From NCBI GenBank assembly GCA_003693705.1, contig RBZT01000415.1:62001-126000 (forward strand): DNA of 64,000 nt, given 5' to 3'. The position numbers were made by a program, and so were the translations under genes. Source of the DNA: Polymyxa betae (lineage: Eukaryota > Endomyxa > Phytomyxea > Plasmodiophorida > Plasmodiophoridae). Numbering within the stretch: position 1 is the stretch's first letter; every line of letters begins with the position of its first letter. The notes under the pieces are model-generated. The model made no database searches. It was not told where the DNA came from and was given only the letters and a program-made list of their open reading frames with translations. This document shows positions 1 to 13,080 of the stretch, in pieces.

Positions 1-1226
1 TGGAAGCGATGAGCACAAGTTAAATCTCTCACGAGATCATTTGCCCGGTACGCCTCTAAACAGATACTGCAACGAATGTTCTTCATGCATGAACTATCTC
101 CGAATCGTTTTAAAGGAATTGATGCAAGCACAGTCATGTTCTGCAACCGTTTTCGCTCGGAATCCTCTTCATGTGGCGAAGATGATCCAACTGAAGAATG
201 CGTCTGGCTCTCAGTCGATGACCTCTGTGGCCGATACACGAACAGAAGTATGACGGTTGGGGCCAACAAACAGAAGATGAAAATCGCCAGAAGCAACGTT
301 CGTGCGAACAGAGTCCAGTTCCAAGCGATCGGGACATGGACAGGCAACGATCGTGCTTCAATCGTAATGACACAATCTTCATCACATCGCATTAGAACTA
401 GATGGAAATCTTTGGCGATTCTCAGGCTGTAATGGTCGGCTGGGACGTCTGGTTTGGATGAAAGCACCCGGGCTAGTCCACCGGTTCGTAGATCGTTCTC
501 GCTGGTCGCCGATAGATAGATCGTTTGGCGACACGACCCATCGGCAACGATATCCACGCCCGGCGGCTGAGTTTGAATGGCGACCTGATTCAGTTGACCG
601 GCAGGTAAAAACACAGATACAGGACGATCATGGCGTATCATGGGGGCGATAACACCGCTCAGAACGAAAGAAACGGGATCTGAATCAGTATTGGTGTTAT
701 CAGCCATGACAGTCAATGTCAATGAGCATGGATGATTAGCGGAAGGCGATCGATGCAAACAGAGCGTCGATAACACAGCCGGTTTCAGCAGAATCGACGC
801 CTGCCCATTTCTGGGGCGTGATTCCATGAATTTTCCAGCGTTCGACACAATCAGGCGAAGATCGCGACCGTCATTGAAGTTTCGGTTATTGCGAGAGATC
901 TCGAACATGATCGCTTGCTCGTACGTATCGACACGAATGGCGTTCACGTATGATAAAGCCAAGTTGTTAAGCAAGCCATCAATTTGGAAACGGCCATAGG
1001 CGTTGAACGGAAGCGAACTATTCGAGGCTATTTTGGAAGGAAGCGCGTCATGAAACAGTGAGCCTTGACGATGAGGCTGTTGCGAAGAATCAACACGAGT
1101 TTGATAGTATTGAATGGATGTAAAGGCGATGGCCACCAAAGCGACGGCCAAAGACATGAGTTTGAATGGTATCGGTTGTCGGGACGATCCATACCCGATC
1201 GTATCAACCATCGTCGTCACCGCCAT
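1..1226 (-). CDS. Membrane-anchored RING-H2 protein, probable E3 ubiquitin ligase (3' end cut off)
   Basis: An uninterrupted minus-strand frame of 408 codons runs from an ATG at 1226 to the window edge; an in-frame TGA lies upstream and no earlier ATG follows it. The order is a short N-terminus, a hydrophobic segment at about residues 21-41 (LMSLAVALVAIAF), a roughly 260-residue region likely lumenal or extracellular, a second strong membrane segment at about 302-331 (LLLAIFIFCLLAPTVILLF), a Ser/Glu-rich linker and the start of a RING finger near residue 386. The visible RING part reads CSICLEAY, then TCAHRF, which is the C-x2-C...C-x-H spacing of RING-H2 domains. Membrane RING-H2 proteins usually ubiquitinate cargo or ER/endosomal substrates; that role is inferred. 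The second half of the RING is outside the window, and the lumenal domain is not one I recognise. Confidence 0.8.
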   Translation of the reverse strand, partial: MAVTTMVDTIGYGSSRQPIPFKLMSLAVALVAIAFTSIQYYQTRVDSSQQPHRQGSLFHDALPSKIASNSSLPFNAYGRFQIDGLLNNLALSYVNAIRVDTYEQAIMFEISRNNRNFNDGRDLRLIVSNAGKFMESRPRNGQASILLKPAVLSTLCLHRSPSANHPCSLTLTVMADNTNTDSDPVSFVLSGVIAPMIRHDRPVSVFLPAGQLNQVAIQTQPPGVDIVADGSCRQTIYLSATSENDLRTGGLARVLSSKPDVPADHYSLRIAKDFHLVLMRCDEDCVITIEARSLPVHVPIAWNWTLFARTLLLAIFIFCLLAPTVILLFVYRPQRSSTESQTHSSVGSSSPHEEDSERKRLQNMTVLASIPLKRFGDSSCMKNIRCSICLEAYRANDLVRDLTCAHRF

Positions 1227-2015
1227 TGCTGCGTCGAGAACGGCGGATGATTTTGGGGAATGCTGCCAGTTCCGTCTTGATTTGGGACGGAATCAACCGA
1301 TTGAATGTTGGCCATTCCGTGCTCCATTCCGATCATTGACTCACGCCTAAATAAACTCCTAATACCAATTCCAGCAACTTCATCAAAATTTCAGCAAAAG
1401 GAAGCGCTTTACACAAACGCACTTAAAGGCTGTACTGTGCATACATACATGATAGGTAATTGGATATTCATTTAGGCAGTTAAAATCAAAGGTTTGACAA
1501 ATCAAATCCATTGATGCGAAGACATCCGATCCTAGTATTTCTGATCTTTAAGATGTGATAATCACATGCAGACAAGGCCGTTTGTAAGTTTACTCGACAC
1601 GGTCACCCAATCCAGACAATATCTACAATTCATGATGCAGGTAAACCGATTCAATCTTACCCATAAAAGGTCTATGAAAATCGTTTTGAAAATGAAAAGC
1701 ATTCGGTGTTGAATGAGTGTTGATCCGTAAACATCTTGCGCACTGTGTAACAGAACAAATTGCGTACGTAAGTACCAGTCAGCGCAGTGAGTAAAATGAG
1801 CACGTATACTTAAAACAGAATGAACTCAGAAATGCGTGACGTGGCGCATTATTGGGGGACCAAAGCGGGCGCGTCATGAGTGAACGTAATGTGGGTGCCG
1901 TATAAAGGTGCAACCCCCTTAACCATACATACAGGACATTGTCTCATGTCTACTGCATCTGCCAGCGCGTCTCTTAGGGTCATTTGCCGATAATTGGATC
2001 ATTGATTCTACTCAT
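1227..2015. other. Intergenic, divergent promoter region
   Basis: This 790-bp gap separates the minus-strand RING-H2 gene from the plus-strand histidine kinase, so it should hold both promoters. It is AT-rich in its middle part. I see no coherent exon, tRNA or repeat. A short ATG frame at about 1946 ends after some 15 codons and is not supported. Confidence 0.5.
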
Positions 2016-3481
2016 ATGATGAGACGAATCGATATTAGCGGATCGCCGACCAAATCTGGTCGCGTCTTTAGACGAAACTTCTATCAGCAGGTTATTGTCT
2101 TGGTACTATTCTATTAACATGCAATCAGTATATGGATAGACTTTAACATTGTCGACAGGCACTATCCACAGCATTGTCGGTGGCCACTTGGCTGATTATT
2201 CGTCATGCACACCTGGAGACGTTCAGATCGGCTTATGGATGGGCCAACAGCTACCGGCAAATTGTCCTGCTAGCTCAAACCAGTCCCAAAATACAGGAGC
2301 TTGTTTCTAGCAAACTGCATCGCGATCAGCGCCAAACGCTGTTAAACGAAGTGAAAAAGGATCACGACAGCTTTTGTTTGTATTTTCGCGAAACACATCG
2401 AATCGAAAGATCTCTATTCCCTCACGCGGTCACCGACCAAGTAACAAAACGAATTATCGACTGGATTAAAGCAGTCAACATGTTTTTGGACGCATACAAC
2501 GGATTAAGTTCTGCAGATCCAAAAGACCTGGCTAAAAACGTGAAGACGGTCAAAAGCCCTTGCGAAGAAGCTTTAGTATCAATCGTACAAGAATATTCTG
2601 AGGCAATGAAACTCGTTGCTGAGATGCGACATGATATGATCGGCATAACACTGTTAACTCTTTTAGCTCTGCTGACGATCATTCAAGTGCTGCTCATACG
2701 TTCTGAGTATATCAAGCAATTCGCATCTATCCGTCTTTCTCAAGATCTGGCCAATATTATCCATGATGTCAGAATACCACAGCAGGTTGCTGCCAGTGCT
2801 GTCTCGATGATTTTACTGCCAGATACCGATCCGTCAACTGTTAAAGAAATGATTCAAGCTGTTGCCCATTCCTTATCGGCCATGCAGCGTCTGCTAGACA
2901 CCGCATTGTTGCGTGTCAAGGCTGGAGTCAAACCAGTACCAGTACGGCTTACAGAAGCATTTCAGGATATTTGTACAATTCACGAGGCTGCCTGCAGAGA
3001 AAAGAGCTTGCTCTGGAGGTTCTATTTAGCGCCTTCGGCAAAAGGTGCACTCTTAGTCGATGCCAATGTTCTAATCCAGATGTTGGTATGAGTGTTTGGT
3101 CGAGAGTTTCGTATGGGCTTACTAGAATCTTAGAGTAATTTGCTTTCAAATGCGGTGCGGTACACGGATAAGGGTGCTGTCTCGTTAAGCGTTCATCTTG
3201 AGGAGCCTATAGTGCCGCGATGTTCTTTATTCTCAAGACTTGAAAAACATCACACATTGGTGATTGCAGTCACCGATACCGGCTGTGGCATCCCAAAAGA
3301 TTCCATGTCGTTGATATTTAAAAAGTTTCAGCAGATTCGTCCTGGAATGGGATTCGGTATTGGGCTGTTCACAGTTTCCAGGCTGGCGAGTAATCTTCGA
3401 GGACGAATAGATCTTTGGAGTGAGTTGGGCAAAGGCACACGGTTCACAATCAGTATCCCGGTGTTGCTAACTAATGCTTAA
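2016..3481 (+). CDS. Membrane sensor histidine kinase, no receiver domain
   Basis: Three exons join in phase: 2016-2090, 2159-3085 and 3134-3481 (introns of 68 and 48 nt), giving 449 residues. An N-terminal membrane segment (TALSVATWLII) and a second one (MIGITLLTLLALLTIIQVLL) flank a roughly 125-residue, mostly helical sensor region. A DHp helix follows with the H-box IIHDVRIP; its His is the predicted phospho-acceptor. The ATPase has an N box (NLLSNAVRYT, which straddles the second intron acceptor), a G1 box (DTGCGIP) and a G2 region (GFGIGL, then GKGTRFTISI). It should autophosphorylate on His and pass the phosphate to a separate response regulator, because no receiver domain is encoded. 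The two introns show that it is a resident eukaryotic gene and not bacterial contamination. The ligand is unknown. Confidence 0.85.
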
Positions 3482-3663
3482 TGCTTTATTCATGATAACT
3501 ATATTAACGTATTACCGTATGGTAGCGAAATTTGTACAGATTATTTAATATACATTCTATCTAAATGAGTACTAAAAATTAGAAATAAAAAGACTGACTA
3601 CGAATTCGATTAGGGATTGCCAGTAAGGCATGGAGGGATCGGGATTGTCTCGTTAGCGATGAT

Positions 3664-5586
3664 TTATTCTTTAATTGTCTTATCAAGAAGCTCTACAAAT
3701 ACCGACTTAACAGTAGCCATGTTTGCCTGGTCACCGACGCGTTTCCGCACCTCGCTAATGAGGAAATTCAGTTTCCTTTTGTTTCCTTTGATCACATAAT
3801 CCGACACCTGCCCATAGTGCATCGTCAACCAACTGAATATAGTTTCTAGCACCATTCTACCTCCTTTGGAAAGTGTTCTATCACTTGTTGACAAACAGGT
3901 TTTAGAACAGAAGAATCCGAGATCTGACTCCAACCTTTCTCTGAAACAATTTGCCCCACTGATAGAGATCTCTCTTCCAGGAGAATGTCCAGAACCGATT
4001 TTCCAGCAGACCCTGCTTGAAAAGTAAACAATGACAGCGCCACATGGAGAAAACAATGACCAGAGAGCGAGTCTGAAGTAACCATATCGATCAGGTCCCG
4101 AAAATCCTTAGCTTTGACTGGATTAGAATGGAACGGAATGTTAAGAGCAGTGAGGCGGCCGAAAAGTTCGTTTAGCAACCAGTTCGCTGCTGCTACTGCA
4201 GTTTCTGAAACATGTCTAATGAAGACGCGATTGCTCTATTAGATCCAGGTTTACCAGTACAAGCATGGCGAATCGCGACTATTTCCTCAAAGTAACGCAG
4301 AATTCTCCGATCTGATGAAATAATTCTTGCTGCCTAAGTGCTTGATTCAGAAACGAATTCATCGCGATCAAGCTGGTTACGCTGTGGTTCAGGTTATACT
4401 GCGATTGCAACCTCACCGCCACATTTTTAGGAAGCTCAGGCATTGAGCGTTGGATTTCGCTGATGAAGTCCTCACCGAGACTCAGCAAAGGCAGATCTGA
4501 ACGGACCTAAATCCAGGGCATAATGAACTCAATACAAATATAACCTGGATCGTTAAACATTCTGTAATCTTTCACGAGCTCCTTTGAGCGAAGAACCTGA
4601 GTGACCCCAAGAGATGCATCGAAAGATCTCGTTTCTTGGGAAACGCTTTCACCTTCAATAAAGCGAGACTGTTACACCCAAGGCGAAGAAAAAGAACATT
4701 AAGCGCTACATACCCTTTCTTATCAATTCCGATTGTCGCTCAATCTCGAAATCGATAGCTCGCTGAATCGATTTCAAACTGTTCAGATTTTTCACCTCAA
4801 CGCGATGACCAGGTACATCAGAGTCTTCCAAACTTCTCATGGAGACATTCACATCAACTCGTAAATTCCCGTTCGCCATCACTCCATCACATATTTCTTA
4901 CAATCAATAAGATTGTGCCGTTTTGACAGTATTGCAGCTACCTAGATATGATAGCGTTTGTTGTATTTCTTTGATAGCCTGAACAGCTCGATGGCTATCG
5001 TTTAAATCAGGAGACGTTACTATTTCTATTAATGGTACGCCAGCACGGTTAAGATCAAGGAAATTGAAGTTTGGGTCGAGGTCGGCGACTGTTTTCCCTG
5101 AATCCTTTGTTTTTTCTTAGAAAAAGAAACTATGACGACGTGAACGCACCTGTTCAAGTTGAATGCGTTCAATACGAACCGATGTACCATCATCTATTGA
5201 GATAAGGCCATTACTTGCGATAGGCTTTTCTTGCTGAGTAATTTGATATCCAGCGGGCATATCGCCATAAAAGTAGTGTTTTCGCACGAACCTGGATTGC
5301 CGATTAATGGTTCCTTGAAATGCTAAATAACGATTAGCAAACCGAAGAATTTGTTGAAGTACCCACCAAGTCCTGCCCGGATCGCTAGGCGAACAGGCTC
5401 AGCATGAAGCCTGGGTAACGTGCCAGGAGAAGCTGCATCGTAAAATGTGACGGACGTATTGGGCAATGCATTGGGTTTTGGCACGAACGAGGGTGAGAAT
5501 AGTTTACGCTTAGATAATAACTGTGCATGAATCTCCAACCCAATAACAGGCTGAAGGCGAATCCTGGACATGGCTGACGATTTCAT
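3664..5586 (-). CDS. gatB: Glu/Asp-tRNA amidotransferase subunit B (GatB), organellar type
   Basis: GatB is the ammonia-dependent kinase/transamidase subunit of GatCAB, which converts Glu-tRNA(Gln) to Gln-tRNA(Gln); in eukaryotes it acts in mitochondria or plastids. The first exon carries [10 protein letters not shown], later exons [28 protein letters not shown] and [11 protein letters not shown], and the C-terminal YqeY-like tail domain ends in a [11 protein letters not shown] motif. Minus-strand exons that join in phase at the 3' end are 3664-3807, 3861-4204, 4255-4333, 4381-4496 and 4545-4652, with introns of 53, 50, 47, 48 and 61 nt. At least two more introns lie between 4890 and 5360. 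The start at 5586 is the first ATG before the conserved block; the N-terminus is too short to judge a targeting peptide. GatA and GatC are not in the window. Confidence 0.93.
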
Positions 5587-6206
5587 AGTTAGGAGGTCAC
5601 GCCATGATAGTCAGTTAGTCCCGCACATCATTGCGTCAAACAAAACTGAGCTGTTTCGTTTCAGCTATACAAACCATTCATGAAAGCCACAGTACACAAT
5701 TCTCATCGAGTTCGTGGGGACATAGACCAAAAGTTATGGCAGAGATGAGACTCTGTGATATACTGTATCTGGTCAATACTCACCTGCAACATCAATGCGG
5801 CGTTTAGCGATGAGGGCTATTCAATCGCCCATGCTCCAAGGGATATCCCTTTCAACCCAGTCGCGAAACACATTTCGATGAACCATCCGGACGATGGATT
5901 GTGGAGCGAAAAAGGAAGATGAAAGAATCGTATAGAGTCTATGAACTTCAATGTCTGAATTCGCATCACCATTTCATGCCAGTTGGAAGGGATTTCCATC
6001 GAGGATAAATAGCATCATACTCAAGGTCACGACCTCAGCAGAAAAGGGAAACTCTCTTTTCTTGAGCAGAAATGACCCGTCCGCAGGCTTTTTGAGCTAA
6101 CATCTAGTTAGATATAATCCAGTTTTATTCTCGTGAGCGTTGCCGCTGTGGATAAGCTTGATCGTTTCCGAAGTTTAGTCCAGAGATCGCTGAAACAACA
6201 ATACCT
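5587..6206. other. Intergenic between D2HGDH (3' end) and GatB (5' end)
   Basis: Both flanking genes are on the minus strand, so this 620-bp gap holds the D2HGDH terminator and the GatB promoter. A 60-codon minus-strand frame (5817-5999) has no recognisable domain and weak support. Nothing else is evident. Confidence 0.4.
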
Positions 6207-8189
6207 CTACGATAAAGTTTGTGGTTGTGATGAGTGTAAAGTTTGGCGATACGGCAGTACTTTGTATGGATTTAGAATTCCATTCGGATCAAAGGTCTGC
6301 TTTAAATGGTGCATCAGTTCAACCTGTTTCGGCGACTTCGAATAGCCAATGTGCTGAGCTTTCATCAATCCCAAACCTTTAAGATGTCAGAGCAGCAGAC
6401 AATGAATCAAAGCCTTCAAACAAACCATGCTCGGCGCTGATCGACCCTTCCATTTCCTGGATGGTTTCATACACGAATGGCTCAAGAAGATTCTCAACTT
6501 GTTCGGAATACGTCGGGGATACGACATTGAGGTGAAGATTGGAGTCGCCTACGTGGCCATAACCGCAGATCTGGTCCCGATCTAGTACTCCTGATAACCG
6601 ATCTCTAACACGCTCAACCACCTTATACATTTTCTTTACAGGAACCGAGACGTCGTATTTGAAAACACGTCCTGATTTACTCACCGACTCTGATACAGAT
6701 TCACGGAGACTCCATAAAGCCTTGATTTGATTAGAGTCCTTCAGACAATTCAGTAAAGCGTTTCTTGTTAACAATATGACTTCCCAACCTGGGCCATGGT
6801 ACCATCCGCAATTAACCCTTTCTGCAACGCATCTTCGACAAAATTCATCATGCGCTGATAATCGTGATCTTCCGAGAATCCCATCGCCTCTATGACCTGA
6901 GCATATAAATTAAAGAGGACTGAAAAAGAGAAAAAATGAACCATATAAAATCGATGTCTGGACGCAATAGGGTCATCTATTTGGGAATGTGACAGAACGA
7001 AATCGAGAGATTCTCGATCCTGTTCTCAATTAGAAAGCAAGATCAGAGATGTCCGATGATTAACTTGAAATTCGACAGCCGACAGAATTTCGCCAAGATG
7101 CTGTTTTGCACAATACATAGACCGAACAACCTATATCGAAAGCTCACTATTTCGTTAGTGCTGTTTTCAAAGAAAACCGACGTTTTCGAAAGAGTCCATA
7201 GCGACATATGAGAGGTTGACAGTTGTAGGTTTCTTATGCACAAGCAGTGCAACTTTGGTTATGATTCCAAGCGATCCTTCGCTACCAATTAAAAGTTGCT
7301 TCAAATCGTATCCTAAAAAAGCAGGGTGTGAAAAGAGTGCTCAAGCAAGAAAGGAAGCAGCCAGGAATCAAAAGATAAAAAGAGCATAATGATATTTCCA
7401 AAAATTGTTGAAAGAATGTTGATTAAAACTTGTCAACTTCCAGTGAATATTTAAACTTTAGCAGTGAGCCATCCAAAGCCGACAGCAATTACAGTAAATG
7501 ATACCTGTGTTGTCCTTTCTTAACCTTGTAATGCCATCGATAACGGTTCCGTCAGATTGAACCCATTCTAACCCGATTACATTGGCATGCATCGATCCAT
7601 ATCGAATTAAACGGATGCTGAACACATCCGAAGCACGACATCAACCAATCCTCAATAAAGTTCTATACGTAACCAACCCTCCAGCATTTGTCGCAACATT
7701 TCCGCCTATTTGACAGGAGCCTTTCGCCCCCAAATCCAAAGGCATCGTCAATCCGAATTGATGCAATTCTTCATTCAGTGTCTGCAGAATGCAACCCGAT
7801 TCACAAATCAGAATACTCTGATCCCTATCAATATCGATAATGCGATTTAGCTTTCTCATTTGCATCACGACTTCGTCATGGACAGGCGTTGCCCCTCCCA
7901 CGAGACTGGTATTGCCACCTTGGGGAACGATCGCTAACCGATGCTCGTTGCAATGGGCGACGACGTCTGAGACTTCCTTTGTCGTAGATGGACAGACGAC
8001 AACCGGGCTGGATCCATGATATTTTAACATCCAGTCGGTATTCGCAGCCAACAGTTCGGACGAATCCGTGGTTGTCGATCGGCATAGGCTTTGCAATTGA
8101 ACAATGTGAGCTGGCGTGACAGCTGCCAGATCGGGGCGCTTCGGGATATGAGCCCAGGTCGCTAGGGAGCGCCTTATAATAGACAACAT
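6207..8189 (-). CDS. D2HGDH: D-2-hydroxyglutarate dehydrogenase, mitochondrial FAD enzyme
   Basis: This enzyme oxidises D-2-hydroxyglutarate to 2-oxoglutarate and passes electrons to the ETF pool in mitochondria. The N-terminus ([18 protein letters not shown]) is basic and hydroxylated like a mitochondrial presequence. The PCMH-type FAD domain is plain: [20 protein letters not shown], then [17 protein letters not shown], then [15 protein letters not shown]. The C-terminal catalytic part has [15 protein letters not shown] and [10 protein letters not shown], the metal/substrate motifs of the family, and it ends [14 protein letters not shown]. The gene has several short introns; the last one interrupts the HGLG motif, at roughly 6346-6393. 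The stop is at 6207. The gene is co-oriented with GatB and CCT5, but the gaps of 400-620 bp argue against a shared transcript. Confidence 0.93.
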
Positions 8190-8594
8190 CGCTATGTAAA
8201 AGAGATGACTCTATGGGACATACGGAACTAAGCGGCGGAAGTGCACCATAATCCATCGCTGGATGGCAATTCAAAGCCTAAACGTCTCACGGACACACTC
8301 GCATAGCACAGCTTCCTTCTGAGGAGCTTAAAACAACAGTTGATACATACTCCGAATCTCTTGCTTGCTAATAACGAAGTTTTTCGAAGGATGATCGAAC
8401 CAAAAGCATCAATCCAAGCATAACTCCCATTCAAAGCAAGAATAGAGGATTTAGCAACTGGTCATAATCGTTGTAAATGTGAATCGCCAACCATTAAACA
8501 AACACGGATTGGAGCTGATGAGCATTGCTGAATCTTCCTAACGAGTCGAACAATCGAATAACAATGGATAAGCTCAATTATACAAATATTTGGA
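8190..8594. other. Intergenic between CCT5 (3' end) and D2HGDH (5' end)
   Basis: This 405-bp gap should hold the D2HGDH promoter. A minus-strand frame of 68 codons (8228-8434) is Cys/Leu-rich, matches no family I know and is probably chance. Nothing else is seen. Confidence 0.4.
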
Positions 8595-10563
<1,969 letters not shown>

Positions 10564-11091
10564 CTCGCCTCCTGCGCCTGGCTGTCGATGCATAATTGGG
10601 CTAACAGTATTGTTGATGCCGGGGATTCTTATCAAACAATAGACCGTAGCGGACTTGGTGTCGCACTCTGTACACAGGCAGAAAGGCAACGCTTTATCTC
10701 TGTATTCACTGACCTGTCTAAAATATGCATGCAATTCGTTTAATTCAGCAGCAAACAAGATATTCACTGGCCATCAAGGCGCCATTAGTTTCGGAATAAC
10801 CAAAACTATCAGAAAGTGTTGCTCTCTGCTGGAAGCAGACACACTCTGTTATAAAATTGAACCAACATTGTTTATTGCAGAAGGAAAGCGGAACCAAACA
10901 CTGACTGTTGGCTGCTTCTTGAGTTAAACAACCAATGAGCGCCGGTTGGATCTCAAAACAAACAGAGAGCACGTTGTAAAGAGATACGTTCAGAAATCCG
11001 TTCCAGCGCATCTCGTTGTGATGATGGCAGTCAAATTGATTGCAGCGTTACCATTCAGAGTGCTTTCGTGCGCTCACTACGAGGCAGCAAA
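10564..11091. other. Intergenic between the K+ channel (3' end) and CCT5 (5' end)
   Basis: This 528-bp stretch should contain the CCT5 promoter. Short frames on both strands overlap here, but none shows domain or splice logic. No repeat or RNA gene is seen. Confidence 0.4.
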
Positions 11092-13080
11092 TCACGACAG
11101 TGGCAGCTTAAGTTTCTTGAGACCGGTTTCTAGTTCCTGAAGTTGCGACTGCATTAGTCTCAGAGAGTCGCCCAGCTCGACAATCTGACACGCCAGCCTA
11201 TCAGCCGCATCGTGTTTGTCTCGCTTTGGCGACTTCACAGAAAATGTCTTCAATGACGATGGCGAAGGTTTCGTCACAGCTGCAATCGCGGCAGGAATCG
11301 TCAATGTCAAATCCGAAACCGTCATGGACGCTTCCAATTTAACGATGTTCTTATCAGCAATGGCCATCGAATTCTTCAATTCTTGTTCCCTTTCTTTCGA
11401 AAATTTGACGAGCCGCTCTTTCAGCCCAAAGTACTCGACCATCTTGAGAAACATGGCGCCATTTATGGTCCAGAGCCTACAATTAGTCGCACAACGTACA
11501 GAAGCGGGCCACGACCCCATTGTGAATAGCCCAACATCACCCAATGTTTGACCGAACCCATAAACAGCATATGTCACAATAGTCGGGTATTTGTTATGAA
11601 CAGCCCGGATCTCACCCGACTCAATAATGTACCAATTCCGGACAGGGTCACCCTGATGGGCCAGCATCTCGCCCTGGGCCAGCTTTAATGGTAACAACTG
11701 CCGGAACAGACTTAGGATAAAAGTCGGCTGATCTTCGTATTGCGACGCGAATGTACTGCGCTCGAGCAGATCGCGGTGCATCTCGGCCGTGACTCGCAGT
11801 GCTAAATCGCCTGGCAGCTCCGACATGAGTTCGGCCATTAACAGCTCATCATTGGTTACATGTGCAGACCAGATACGTCGCATGCGTTTCATTAACGTGG
11901 ACCGAAGTCGAGTCGACAGATGATGTTTCGATGCGAACTGCCTCAGCGCAGTCATCTTCTCACGTAACCGTTGAGCTTGATGATCACGTTCGCGAATCAT
12001 AGAGGCCACAGTTGCCGTCGTATACGCGAACAGAGTGGAGCCCATGATCATCGACAGCATGGCAAATATTAGCTCGATGGGAGACTGAGCGTTGATGTCG
12101 CCATACCCAACCGTAGTTAAGGTTGTTAATGCCCAGTAGAGAGAGACAACGTAGCGGTACCAGATAGGCTGCGAGTCGATGGTGCCGCCGTTAACGCGAA
12201 GAAGCCAAGATGAGCCTGGACCGAGGTGAAAGTCACGACCAATGACACCCACTAGGTACCAGCCACAGGCAAGAAAATGGGCGAAAGCCAAGACAATTGT
12301 GGCGAGCTGCGCAATACGAATGAACTTCTGATGGACGTATGGGCTGAACTCGAAGGATATAAGAAGACCCCGTAACCGATACAGTTTCAGCATCTTCAAG
12401 ATTCGGAATAGCTTTAGAAGCTTGACAAATCGGAGCAGGCGTAGAGAGAATATGAGTGGGTTGTTGAAAATTATGTAGAAGGGGAATACCGAGATAACAT
12501 CAACAAGGAAATAAGTGGATAGATAATGTTTAGCTATACGAGCCGGGTCCTTCTCCAATCGGCCTCTCTCATTACCATATGCTGTTATAAATGACAACCC
12601 GATATCCAGAGTGAACAGCACGTCAACGATCAAATCCGGAATAAAAATGTGATCGGTCGGGGCGAATGCAATCCGCAAGGGCTGTACGATGGCTGTGTAT
12701 AGGAGCATGACCAGAAGAAGGCAAGCCCAGGACTGATATGCCCTCATTTCAGGATTGATAACCCACCATAATTGCACAGGCCTTGGAACCCGATTTGAAC
12801 TTGAGAAATCATATTGGTTCTCAGTTAGGTTTAGAGTTGCCTCCGATTTCAGTTGTGAAAGTTGCTCGAAGAGCGGCGACAGTGTTAATTCACCCTCGTC
12901 GCTGCGATCAACGCTGATGGCGGCAGCAGCGGAGGGGTTGATGCCGCCTTCTGGGTGTCTGCCTTGGAACTGGTCGTCATCACTGGTGTTGAAGGCGCCG
13001 GTATGAGGGGCGTTGGCGACCAGATGATTTAGGCCGATTTGGACGTCGACGGATTCGTGCTGGCCCGCTGCCTCCGACAT
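11092..13080 (-). CDS. Voltage-gated K+ channel with cyclic-nucleotide-binding-like domain (EAG/HCN/CNG superfamily)
   Basis: A single 662-residue open frame with no introns. The N-terminal 100 residues are polar and cytosolic. S1 lies at about 116-138, S2 at 146-167, S3 at 186-205 and S4 at 211-238 (SLRLLRFVKLLKLFRILKML, with Arg/Lys about every third residue, so voltage sensing is likely). S5 lies at 254-280, the pore has the selectivity filter TTVGYGD at about 322-328, which predicts K+ selectivity, and S6 lies at 333-362. A helical C-linker leads to a cyclic-nucleotide-binding fold at about 455-570 (GDPVRNWYIIESGEIRAV, then GFGQTLGDVGLF and PASVRC). The usual FGE of ligand-binding cassettes reads FGQ, so nucleotide binding is uncertain. 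The channel would sit in the plasma or flagellar membrane and set membrane potential. The lack of introns stands out against most neighbouring genes. Confidence 0.92.
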   Translation of the reverse strand: MSEAAGQHESVDVQIGLNHLVANAPHTGAFNTSDDDQFQGRHPEGGINPSAAAAISVDRSDEGELTLSPLFEQLSQLKSEATLNLTENQYDFSSSNRVPRPVQLWWVINPEMRAYQSWACLLLVMLLYTAIVQPLRIAFAPTDHIFIPDLIVDVLFTLDIGLSFITAYGNERGRLEKDPARIAKHYLSTYFLVDVISVFPFYIIFNNPLIFSLRLLRFVKLLKLFRILKMLKLYRLRGLLISFEFSPYVHQKFIRIAQLATIVLAFAHFLACGWYLVGVIGRDFHLGPGSSWLLRVNGGTIDSQPIWYRYVVSLYWALTTLTTVGYGDINAQSPIELIFAMLSMIMGSTLFAYTTATVASMIRERDHQAQRLREKMTALRQFASKHHLSTRLRSTLMKRMRRIWSAHVTNDELLMAELMSELPGDLALRVTAEMHRDLLERSTFASQYEDQPTFILSLFRQLLPLKLAQGEMLAHQGDPVRNWYIIESGEIRAVHNKYPTIVTYAVYGFGQTLGDVGLFTMGSWPASVRCATNCRLWTINGAMFLKMVEYFGLKERLVKFSKEREQELKNSMAIADKNIVKLEASMTVSDLTLTIPAAIAAVTKPSPSSLKTFSVKSPKRDKHDAADRLACQIVELGDSLRLMQSQLQELETGLKKLKLPLS

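Noticed and set aside
2016..3481. Bacterial contamination as the source of the histidine kinase
   Set aside because: Two introns with proper GT/AG ends and phase, of the same size as in neighbouring eukaryotic genes, show that it is native.
3808..3860. Frameshift in the GatB C-terminus
   Set aside because: A 53-nt GT-AG intron restores the frame exactly and yields the conserved tail.
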